From positions 1 through 11,119 of the forward strand of contig JBHELO010000018.1 of the NCBI GenBank assembly GCA_046263055.1: a stretch of DNA of 11,119 nucleotides, written 5' to 3'. The stretch is from DATAQC01 sp046263055. Lineage in GTDB: Bacteria; Actinomycetota; Acidimicrobiia; Acidimicrobiales; AC-14. Both the position numbers and the translations under genes were made by a program. The notes beneath the pieces were generated by a model, which saw nothing but the letters and a program-made list of their open reading frames with translations, was not told the DNA's origin and did not search any database. Positions 5,405-11,119 of the stretch are shown here, one piece after another. Numbering within the stretch: position 1 is the first letter of the stretch; each line of letters opens with the position of its first letter.

Positions 5405-6367
5405 CTACGGAGTGCGTCGCAGTTGTACGAAGTCGTAGCCGTCCACCCAGTGGGCGAGGCGGGTGTCGTCGACCCACCCCCGGTGGAGGAGGAACCCGTG
5501 GCCCTGGCTGCCCACACGCACCTTGGCCGACAGCCGTCCGTCGCCCCGGGCCGCAGCCTCCGATTCGAAGGCGGCGAGGAGCCGTGAGCCCACGCCCTGG
5601 CCGCGCTCGGAGGCGGCCACCACGATGCTCGACAGCTGGGCGACGCCGCCGCGCGCCCAGCCGGTGGCCACCCCCGTCACCTTGGCCTCCCGCCGGGCGC
5701 TGAGGGCCATGCGCTCGTGAGGCAACGGGGTGCCCAGCTCGGTGAACCCCAGCACGTGCCACTCGCGCTCGGAGAACTCACGGGCCTCGGGGTCGAGGGC
5801 GTCGGCCATCCACAGCTCCACCGGCATCCCGCCCCGCCCGACGACGGCGGGGGCGGCCAACGGGAAGTCGGCGATCGGCTCCCACACCCGGCCCACCCGC
5901 TCCTGGAGAAGGTGGACGCGGTCGAACACCACCTCGGTGCGGAAGTCCGACAGGGCAGCCTGGGCGGCCACGATGCGAGTGGGGTCGGCCTCGTCGGCCA
6001 CCGTCACGTGGGGCACGAACGGCCAGGTGAGGGGCCGGGCCAGGGGCTCGCGGAACACCCGCTGGCGCAGGGCCAGCACCGGCCCCGCCCCCTCCTCCAG
6101 CGGGAGGTAGAGCACGGGGTTGTCGGGCAGGAAGGTGGTGGGCGGACCGAGGCGGGCGGCGATGGGCCGGCTGGCCCCCGCCGCCTCCCGCACCACTTCG
6201 CAGGCGTCGCGCACCCGGTCGGCCCGCACGTTGACCGGCGGCACCAGCGTGCAGTGCGGCGGCACCCGGCCCAGGGTGCCGTCGCCCGTCGCCCGCCGGA
6301 GGACGTCGATCTCGCGATCCAACGGGGGCGGCATGACCAGGGCCACCCCGAGCCTGACCTTGGCCAT
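5405..6367 (-). CDS. 2H phosphoesterase (2'-5' RNA ligase-like) fused to GNAT acetyltransferase
   Basis: This is a two-domain protein of 320 residues in one uninterrupted frame. The N-terminal domain (about 1-170) has the two H-x-T motifs of the LigT/2H superfamily: H38-C-T40 (PPHCTLVPPVNV) and H120-V-T122 (FVPHVTVAD). Such enzymes open 2',3'-cyclic phosphates or cleave 2'-5' bonds in RNA or nucleotides. After a short Ala/Gly linker, the C-terminal domain (about 183-320) is a GNAT fold: the beta4 strand VAQLSSIVVA, the acetyl-CoA loop R255-G-Q-G258-V-G260, helix SRLLAAFESEAA, and the later GFLLHRGW strand typical of GNATs. The substrate of neither half is known, and joint action on one RNA or nucleotide pathway is inference. 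I chose the ATG at 6367, just before the first beta strand; a GTG at 6385 would add six residues. Neither has a good Shine-Dalgarno sequence; CATCAT six bases before the ATG is a weak leaderless -10. Convergent with glpX. Confidence 0.85.
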   Translation of the reverse strand: MAKVRLGVALVMPPPLDREIDVLRRATGDGTLGRVPPHCTLVPPVNVRADRVRDACEVVREAAGASRPIAARLGPPTTFLPDNPVLYLPLEEGAGPVLALRQRVFREPLARPLTWPFVPHVTVADEADPTRIVAAQAALSDFRTEVVFDRVHLLQERVGRVWEPIADFPLAAPAVVGRGGMPVELWMADALDPEAREFSEREWHVLGFTELGTPLPHERMALSARREAKVTGVATGWARGGVAQLSSIVVAASERGQGVGSRLLAAFESEAAARGDGRLSAKVRVGSQGHGFLLHRGWVDDTRLAHWVDGYDFVQLRRTP

Positions 6368-6404
6368 CCCCCAATGATGCGCCACTCGCCACCACTAAGT
6401 GCCG

Positions 6405-6453
6405 CTTCTTTGGCGCGCCAGCCGCGCCGGGCGCGGTCACCCGGCCAAAGAAG
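6405..6453. repeat. Palindromic element, copy A
   Basis: This copy folds as an outer stem TTCTTTGGC/GCCAAAGAA (perfect 9 bp; 10 bp with the flanking C/G), an internal loop, and an inner stem CCGCGC-cgg-GCGCGG (perfect 6 bp). It overlaps the stop codon of the DUF559 gene (6437-6439). It matches copy B at 39 of 47 positions in direct orientation. It may act as a terminator of the DUF559 gene or be a dispersed REP-like element. No T-tract follows on either strand. Confidence 0.7.
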
Positions 6454-7354
6454 GGGAGAGCATGCGCCTGATCTCCCGGGCCACCTCCGGGCCCCGTCCC
6501 AGATCGGCCCACCCGTAGCGCAGGATGGTCCATCCGGCCGCAGTCAGCCGGTTCGACCGCGCCCGGTCGCGCCGGAAATCGGCGATCCCTGAGTGCCACG
6601 TCCGGCCGTCGGCCTCGACGGCCAGGCGGGCCCCGGGGTAGGCGAGGTCGAGGCGCACGCTGGTGCCGTCGGCGAAGCGGACCGGGTGCTGGCGGACGGG
6701 TTGGGGAAGACGGTGGCGCAGCAGCAGCCTGATCAGGGCGTCCTCCAGCGGGCTCTCGGTCGGCGCCCGGCCCGCCTGGTGAGCGGCCACCAGGCGGCGG
6801 AGCAGGGCGGTGCCCCGGCGGCCGCGCCCGCCGACCCGCTCCAACAGCGCCTCCAGGGTCGGGACGGTGGTCAGCCGGCGGACCAGTGCGTCGCTCACCG
6901 CGCCTTCGGCCAGCCGCGGTTCGACGGCGGCCAGGTCCAGGAGGGTCCGGGCTGGGCGTGTCACCGCGATGGGCCCGCACCGCCCCACGTCGACCGGGGC
7001 CAGGGGCGACCGGTGGACGGTGACCCCGGCGAGGCGCGGGCGGCCGGTGCCGGGAACGGTGATCTCGGGCCGCCCCCATGCCACGCCGCGCAGGCCGAGC
7101 AACGCCGCCGCGCTGCGATGCGACGCCACGCCCGCCGGCCCGGCGGCCAGGCAGGCGGCCAGCACGTCCTGGTGCGGACTCGGCGGCACGGCTGCCATCC
7201 GGTACACCGAGTCGTGCACGCCGATCAGCAGGCCGGCCGCTCGTCGCCGGGCACATTGGTCACCAGACACGCCGGCTGCCAGCGCCTGTTCGTGGGTGAC
7301 TAGGCCGCACTGGGTGGCGGCGAGCCGGTTGAGGACCACGTCGGCGTCGAACAC
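6437..7354 (-). CDS. AbiEi-like N-terminal domain plus DUF559 (Vsr-like) endonuclease-fold protein
   Basis: This is a protein of 305 residues, the usual size of an actinobacterial family of uncertain role. Residues about 5-55 resemble the winged-helix N-terminus of AbiEi antitoxins (RLAATQCGLVTHEQALAAGVS...RRRAAGLLIGV). A middle region (about 60-145, ASHRSAAALLGL, TRPARTLLDLAA) follows. The C-terminus (about 196-305) is a DUF559/Vsr-like domain of the PD-(D/E)xK superfamily, with E204 in ESPLEDAL, D236 in RLDLAYP, E247-A-D249-G and the conserved RRDRARSNRLTAAGW block. Family members are annotated as endonuclease-domain or AbiEi-like proteins; nuclease activity is rarely shown. No AbiEii toxin lies next to it, so a toxin-antitoxin role is not supported here. 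The start is GTG; no Shine-Dalgarno sequence precedes it, and TTGACT seven bases upstream is a poor leaderless -10. Its stop is inside palindrome copy A, and copy B lies just upstream, which suggests an inserted cassette behind the ATP synthase operon. Confidence 0.85.
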   Translation of the reverse strand: MFDADVVLNRLAATQCGLVTHEQALAAGVSGDQCARRRAAGLLIGVHDSVYRMAAVPPSPHQDVLAACLAAGPAGVASHRSAAALLGLRGVAWGRPEITVPGTGRPRLAGVTVHRSPLAPVDVGRCGPIAVTRPARTLLDLAAVEPRLAEGAVSDALVRRLTTVPTLEALLERVGGRGRRGTALLRRLVAAHQAGRAPTESPLEDALIRLLLRHRLPQPVRQHPVRFADGTSVRLDLAYPGARLAVEADGRTWHSGIADFRRDRARSNRLTAAGWTILRYGWADLGRGPEVAREIRRMLSPSLAG

Positions 7355-7390
7355 GGCGGCGAGTCAACCACCAGGGTGTGACAGCTCCCA

Positions 7391-7437
7391 TTCCTCGGCG
7401 CGCCAGCCGCGCTCGGCGCGGCCAGCGCGCCAAAGAA
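7391..7437. repeat. Palindromic element, copy B
   Basis: This copy folds as GGCGCGC/GCGCGCC (perfect 7 bp), an internal loop cag/cca, and CCGCGC-tcg-GCGCGG (perfect 6 bp). Outer TTC/GAA ends also pair. It begins seven bases after the atpC stop on the minus strand, where the ATP synthase operon terminator is expected, and ends 36 bases before the DUF559 GTG. It is 39/47 identical to copy A, with the inner stem conserved and the differences mostly in loops. Confidence 0.7.
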
Positions 7438-7444
7438 CGATCTT

Positions 7445-7834
7445 CTAGGCGCCGGCGAGTTGGAGGCGGACGTGGGCGCGGGCCAGGGCGGCCGCGCATT
7501 CGGCGTCGTCCTTGGCCATGTCGTTGCGCTCGATATCGTCCTTGGCGCGCCGGGCCCGGTCCACGTCGATGTCGGAGCCCAGCTCGGCCACGTCGGAGAG
7601 GATGATCACCGAGTTCTCGCGCACGTGGACGAAGCCGCCGTGCACGGCGGCCGTCTCCTCGCCCCCGTCGGCGGTCTTGATCTTGACCGGCCAGATCTCC
7701 AGGGCGCCGAGGAAGGGCGCGTGGTTGTCGAGGAAGGCGACGTCGCCGCCGCCGACCGTCCGGCACACCACCATCTCGGCGTCGCCCGAGAACAGGATGC
7801 GCTCAGGCGATACCAGCTCCACGTGCATGGCCAT
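7445..7834 (-). CDS. atpC: F1F0 ATP synthase epsilon subunit
   Basis: This is the epsilon subunit of the central stalk, coupling rotor to F1 and modulating ATP hydrolysis on the cytoplasmic side of the membrane. At 129 residues it is of normal length. The N-terminal beta-sandwich (about 1-85) has the family blocks VELVSPERILFSGDAEMV, DVAFLDNHAPFLGALE, AAVHGGFVHVRENSVIIL and SDVAELGSDIDVDRA. The C-terminal part (about 90-129) is a helical, Ala-rich hairpin. The ATG at 7834 is two bases after the atpD stop, with GAGG inside the atpD end ten bases upstream, so translation is probably coupled. An in-frame ATG at codon 3 is possible. It is the last gene of the operon; palindrome copy B follows directly. 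Confidence 0.95.
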   Translation of the reverse strand: MAMHVELVSPERILFSGDAEMVVCRTVGGGDVAFLDNHAPFLGALEIWPVKIKTADGGEETAAVHGGFVHVRENSVIILSDVAELGSDIDVDRARRAKDDIERNDMAKDDAECAAALARAHVRLQLAGA

Positions 7835-7836
7835 GG

Positions 7837-9480
7837 TCAGGCGGCCTCGTTCTTGGACAGGGTCTTGGCCTTCTCCCGCACCGCGTCGACCCCGCCCACG
7901 TTGAAGAACGCCTGCTCGGGGATGTCGTCCAGCTCGCCGTCCACCAGGGCCTCGAACGACGCCACCGTCTCTTCCACCGGCACGGTCACGCCGGGGATGC
8001 CGGTGAACTGCTCGCCCACGAAGAACGGCTGGGACAGGAACTTCTCGACCTTGCGGGCCCGCTGCACGGTGAGCTTGTCGTCCTCCGACAGCTCGTCCAC
8101 GCCGAGGATGGCGATGATGTCCTGAAGCTCGCTGTAGCGCTGGAGCGTCTCTTGGACGCGGCGGGCGACGTCGTAGTGGTGATCCCCCACCACCTCGGGG
8201 CTGAGGATGCGGGAAGTGGAGGCCAGGGGGTCCACCGCCGGGTAGATGCCTCGGGAGGCGATGTCGCGGGACAGCTCGGTGGTGGCGTCCAGGTGGGTGA
8301 AGGTGGTGAACGGCGCCGGGTCGGTGTAGTCGTCGGCGGGCACGTAGACGGCCTGGAGCGAGGTGATGGACCGGCCCTTGGTGGACGTGATGCGCTCCTG
8401 GAGCTCGCCCATCTCGTCGGCCAGGGTGGGCTGGTAGCCCACCGCCGAGGGCATGCGCCCCAACAGGGTGGACACCTCGGAGCCGGCCTGCACGAACCGG
8501 AAGATGTTGTCGACGAAGAGCAGGACGTCCTGGTTCTCCTCGTCGCGGAAGTACTCGGCCATGGTCAGGGCGGAGAGGGCCACGCGCAGGCGGACGCCCG
8601 GCGGCTCGTCCATCTGGCCGAAGACCAGGGCCGCCTTCTTGAGCACGCCCGACTCCTGCATCTCCAGCCAGAGGTCGTTGCCCTCACGGGTGCGCTCGCC
8701 CACCCCCGCGAACACGGACACCCCGCCGTGCTCCTCGGCCACCCGGTGGATCATCTCCTGGATGATCACGGTCTTGCCCACGCCGGCCCCGCCGAACAGG
8801 CCGATCTTGCCGCCTCGCACGTAGGGAGCGAGCAGGTCGATCACCTTGATGCCGGTCTCGAACATCTCGGAGCGGGGCTCGAGCTGGTCGAAAGCGGGCG
8901 GGGGGCGGTGGATGTCCCAGTTGTCCTTGATGTCGCCGACGTCGGCGCCACCGGTGTCGAGGGGCTCGCCGATGACGTTGAAAACGTGGCCGAGCACGCC
9001 GGGGCCGACGGGCACGGTGATGCCGTGGCCCAGGTTGCGCACGGGGGTGCCGCGGCGGAGGCCGTCGGTGGGCTTCATGCAGATGGCCCGCACCCGGTTC
9101 TCGCCGATGTGCTGGGCCACCTCGGCCCTGATCTCGATGGTGGTGCCCTCGAGCTCCACGGTCATGGACAAGGCGCCGTTGATCTCGGGGAGGTCGCTCG
9201 GGGGGAACTCCACGTCCACCACCGGCCCGGCGATGGCCATGATGCGCCCGTCCTTGCCGCGCGCGCCTGCGGCGCCCGAGCCGTTGGTGGCGGGCGCGGG
9301 CGACACGCCGAACCCGCCGGGGCCGGGTGCGGGCTCGGCCTGCGACCCCGCCGAGACGTCGGTGGGCGACGTCCCGAAGGCGCCCGGGCCACTGGCGGCG
9401 TCGGGCTCGGGCCCCGTGGTGCCGCCCGGCTGGGGGTCGGTCCCGGTGGCTGAGGTGCCGGGGAAACTGGTGTCGGTCAT
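7837..9480 (-). CDS. atpD: F1F0 ATP synthase catalytic beta subunit with long N-terminal extension
   Basis: This is the catalytic subunit of F1, making ATP from ADP and phosphate at the three alpha/beta interfaces. Motifs: Walker A GGAGVGKT (230-237), the catalytic Glu E262 in GERTREGNDL, Walker B LLFVD (D324), and the DELSEED segment as DELSEDD (462-468). The canonical fold starts near residue 77 (DGRIMAIAGPVVDVEF), so the conserved part is about 470 residues, as usual. Residues 1-76 are an extra Gly/Pro/Ala/Ser/Thr-rich segment, probably disordered, with an internal near-repeat GPGAFGTSP (31-39) and GPGGFGVSP (53-61). The start is well supported: AAGGAG eight bases before the ATG, overlapping the atpG stop. 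No equally good start lies nearer the fold. It sits 13 bases after atpG and 2 before atpC. Codon use in the extension looks like the rest of the gene. The function of the extension is unknown. Confidence 0.97.
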   Translation of the reverse strand: MTDTSFPGTSATGTDPQPGGTTGPEPDAASGPGAFGTSPTDVSAGSQAEPAPGPGGFGVSPAPATNGSGAAGARGKDGRIMAIAGPVVDVEFPPSDLPEINGALSMTVELEGTTIEIRAEVAQHIGENRVRAICMKPTDGLRRGTPVRNLGHGITVPVGPGVLGHVFNVIGEPLDTGGADVGDIKDNWDIHRPPPAFDQLEPRSEMFETGIKVIDLLAPYVRGGKIGLFGGAGVGKTVIIQEMIHRVAEEHGGVSVFAGVGERTREGNDLWLEMQESGVLKKAALVFGQMDEPPGVRLRVALSALTMAEYFRDEENQDVLLFVDNIFRFVQAGSEVSTLLGRMPSAVGYQPTLADEMGELQERITSTKGRSITSLQAVYVPADDYTDPAPFTTFTHLDATTELSRDIASRGIYPAVDPLASTSRILSPEVVGDHHYDVARRVQETLQRYSELQDIIAILGVDELSEDDKLTVQRARKVEKFLSQPFFVGEQFTGIPGVTVPVEETVASFEALVDGELDDIPEQAFFNVGGVDAVREKAKTLSKNEAA

Positions 9481-9488
9481 CGGGTGGT

Positions 9489-9494
9489 CTCCTT
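9489..9494 (-). promoter_or_regulatory. Strong ribosome binding site fixing the atpD start
   Basis: AAGGAG lies eight bases before the atpD ATG and overlaps the last base of the atpG stop. It is the best Shine-Dalgarno sequence in the window and the main reason to accept the N-terminal extension of AtpD as translated. Confidence 0.85.
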
Positions 9495-10378
9495 CACTTG
9501 CGGAGCGCCTCGGCGCCGCCCACGACTTCCATGATCTCGGTGGTGATGCCGGCCTGGCGGATCTTGTTGGCCTGGATGCCGAGCGTCTTGACCATCTCCT
9601 CGGCGTTGTCGGTGGCCGATTTCATCGCCCGCTGGCGCGCCGCGTGCTCGCTGGCGGCGGCGTCGAGCATGGCTGCGTAGACCCGCGCCTCGACGTAGCG
9701 AGGCAGGAGCAGCTCGAGGATGCCCTCGGCCGAGGGCTCGAACTCGTAGTCGGCGGTCGGGCCCTCGGACTCGGCCAGGTCCTCGATGGCGCCCTTCTCC
9801 ATGGGCAGGAGCCGGGTGTTGGTGACCTTCTGAGAGCCGGCCGACAGGAAGCGGGTGTAGACGAGCTGGACCTGGTCCACCTCGCCGTCGGTGTAGCGCT
9901 GCATCATGCCGTCGGCCACCTGGCGGGCGTCCTCGTAGGCCGGTTGCTCGGTGAACCCGGTGTGGGCGTCGTCGATGCGGAAGCCCCGGTAGCGGAAGTA
10001 GCCCTCGGCTTTGCGGCCCGAGAGCGACAGGGAGTAGTCCTTGCCGTCGGCTTGGACGGCCTGGAGGGCCCGGTCGGCGGTGCGCAGCACCGACGTGTTG
10101 TAGGCCCCGGCCAGGCCCCGGTCGGCAGCCAGCACGATGTAGCCCACCGTCTGCACCTCGCGCTCTTTGAGGAGGGGGTGGTCGAGCCCCACGCCGGAGG
10201 CCGCCAGCTGGCGCAGGACCTCGGTGATCTGCTCGGAGTAGGGGCGGGCAGCGGCCACCCGCTGCTGGGCCTTGACGATGCGGCTGGCCGCGATCATCTC
10301 CATGGCCCGGGTGATCTTCTTGGTGGACTGGACGCTCTTGATGCGCCGCCGGAGCTTGCGCTCCTGGCCGCTAGCCAT
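9494..10378 (-). CDS. atpG: F1F0 ATP synthase gamma subunit
   Basis: This is the rotating central shaft of F1, whose coiled coil runs through the alpha3beta3 ring. It has 294 residues, normal length. The N-terminal helix contains the signature LRRRIKSVQSTKKITRAMEM(IAASR), and the C-terminal helix contains AARQRAMKSATDNAEEM followed by the conserved end of the coiled coil (KIRQAGITTEIMEVVGGAEAL). Between them lies the Rossmann-like domain (VGYIVLAADRGLAGAYN, about 80-100; LVYTRFLSAGSQKV). The ATG at 10378 has GAGG five bases upstream and lies 21 bases after the atpA stop. Its stop codon touches the Shine-Dalgarno sequence of atpD, so the two are probably translated in a coupled manner. Confidence 0.96.
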   Translation of the reverse strand: MASGQERKLRRRIKSVQSTKKITRAMEMIAASRIVKAQQRVAAARPYSEQITEVLRQLAASGVGLDHPLLKEREVQTVGYIVLAADRGLAGAYNTSVLRTADRALQAVQADGKDYSLSLSGRKAEGYFRYRGFRIDDAHTGFTEQPAYEDARQVADGMMQRYTDGEVDQVQLVYTRFLSAGSQKVTNTRLLPMEKGAIEDLAESEGPTADYEFEPSAEGILELLLPRYVEARVYAAMLDAAASEHAARQRAMKSATDNAEEMVKTLGIQANKIRQAGITTEIMEVVGGAEALRK

Positions 10379-10399
10379 ATGGCCCTCGCTCGCTGGGCA

Positions 10400-11119
10400 T
10401 CAGCCCTCGTCCCCCTCCTTGGACTTCTTGTCCTTCTGGTCGTCGCCCGAGGGGGTGAAGCGTTCCTTGAAGCTGTCGATGGCCTGGCCCAGCTTCTCCT
10501 CGTCGGGGAGCTTGCCCGTGTCGCGGATCTCGCCCAGCAGGTCCGAGTAGCGGCTGCGGAACTCCTCCAGCAGCTCGGCCTCGAAGCGGCCGACGTCCCC
10601 GGTGGCGATGTCGTCCAGGTACCCCTTGGTGCCGGCGAAGATGGACACCACCTGCAGCTCCACGGGCATAGGCGAGTGCAGGCCCTGCTTGAGCAGCTCG
10701 GTGAGCTTGTAGCCCCGGTCGAGCTGGGACTGCGACGTCTTGTCCAGCTCGGACCCGAAGCTGGCGAACGACTCCAGCTCCCGGAACTGGGCCAAGTCGA
10801 GCTTGAGGGTGCCGGCCACCGCCTTCATGGCCTTGATTTGCGCCGACCCACCCACCCGGGACACGGACACGCCCACGTCGATGGCAGGGCGCACGCCGGA
10901 GCGGAACAGGTCGGTCTGGAGGTAGATCTGGCCGTCGGTGATGGAGATGACGTTGGTCGGGATGTAGGCCGACACGTCGCCCTCCTTGGTCTCGATGACC
11001 GGGAGGGCGGTGAGGGAGCCGCCGCCGCGCTCCTCGGAGAGCTTGGCCGACCGCTCGAGCAGGCGGCTGTGGAGGTAGAAGACGTCGCCCGGGTAGGCCT
11101 CACGGCCGGGCGGCCGGCG
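10400..11119 (-). CDS. atpA: F1F0 ATP synthase alpha subunit, C-terminal part (cut by window edge)
   Basis: The last 239 codons of the non-catalytic, nucleotide-binding alpha subunit are present; the start lies beyond the right edge. The frame is open to the last base, reading RRPPGREAYPGDVFYLHSRL, then LPVIETKEGDVSAYIPTNVISITDGQIYL and the family signature SRVGGSAQIKAMK, followed by the C-terminal helical domain (LAQFRELESFASFGSELD...). The Walker A region is outside the window. After the usual end of the helical domain (SFKERF) there is a tail of about 18 residues, TPSGDDQKDKKSKEGDEG, strongly charged and probably disordered. It is the first gene of the operon visible here; atpG follows after 21 bases. 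Confidence 0.96.
   Translation of the reverse strand, partial: RRPPGREAYPGDVFYLHSRLLERSAKLSEERGGGSLTALPVIETKEGDVSAYIPTNVISITDGQIYLQTDLFRSGVRPAIDVGVSVSRVGGSAQIKAMKAVAGTLKLDLAQFRELESFASFGSELDKTSQSQLDRGYKLTELLKQGLHSPMPVELQVVSIFAGTKGYLDDIATGDVGRFEAELLEEFRSRYSDLLGEIRDTGKLPDEEKLGQAIDSFKERFTPSGDDQKDKKSKEGDEG

Noticed and set aside
5778..7256. Minus-strand frame of about 492 codons spanning the 2H-GNAT and DUF559 genes
   Set aside because: It runs in a different frame through two genes with clear motifs and reads as Arg/Gly/Pro-rich low-complexity sequence.
6437..7354. Type IV (AbiE) toxin-antitoxin system
   Set aside because: Only the AbiEi-like N-terminal domain is present. No AbiEii-type nucleotidyltransferase lies beside it, and the C-terminus is a DUF559 fold.
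7540..7560. Further copy of the palindromic element, suggested by TTGGCGCGCC inside atpC
   Set aside because: Only ten bases match, within a conserved coding sequence. The rest of the element is missing.
8152..9453. Long open frame on the plus strand (about 433 codons) opposite atpD
   Set aside because: It is antisense to the unmistakable beta subunit, and the composition is typical of a reverse-frame shadow.

Overview
The window is about 70% G+C by eye and reads as a chromosomal segment of a high-GC actinobacterium. The gene set, many GTG starts, TAnnnT boxes six to seven bases before start codons (leaderless style), a class II (GlpX) fructose-1,6-bisphosphatase, and an AbiEi-like/DUF559 endonuclease all fit Actinobacteria. 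An Acidimicrobiia-like lineage is my best guess, but this is inference from gene style, not a database match. Every gene except glpX is on the minus strand.

Layout in coordinate order. The left edge (1-1389) is a minus-strand group: a zinc-ribbon protein of unknown function, an OmpR/PhoB-type response regulator, and the first codons of a gene overlapping the regulator stop by four bases, probably its sensor kinase. Next (1390-4230) come two exported or membrane-anchored proteins of the cell surface: a secreted right-handed beta-helix protein and a signal-anchored NodB-type polysaccharide deacetylase. The beta-helix gene has a long GC-rich leader containing a hairpin plus six T. The deacetylase is divergent from glpX across a compact region where each gene has a -10 box placed for a leaderless transcript. 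glpX is the only plus-strand gene and encodes a complete gluconeogenic phosphatase.

From 5405 to 7354 are two accessory genes on the minus strand: a single-frame fusion of a 2H phosphoesterase (2'-5' RNA ligase-like) with a GNAT acetyltransferase, and a DUF559/Vsr-like endonuclease-fold protein with an AbiEi-like winged-helix N-terminus. The endonuclease gene is bracketed by two copies of a 47-bp palindromic element (39/47 identical).

From 7445 to the right edge is the 3' half of the F1F0 ATP synthase operon in the usual order atpA-atpG-atpD-atpC (atpA cut by the window edge). The unusual point is AtpD: a strong ribosome binding site fixes its start about 78 residues before the conserved beta-subunit fold, giving a Gly/Pro/Ala/Ser-rich, probably disordered extension with an internal duplication.

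I see no complete new defence or mobile system. The most unusual points are the AtpD extension, the 2H-GNAT fusion, the palindrome-bracketed endonuclease gene, and the possible attenuator ahead of the beta-helix gene. No tRNA, rRNA, CRISPR array or insertion sequence was seen, and no stretch over 300 bases lacks a gene.
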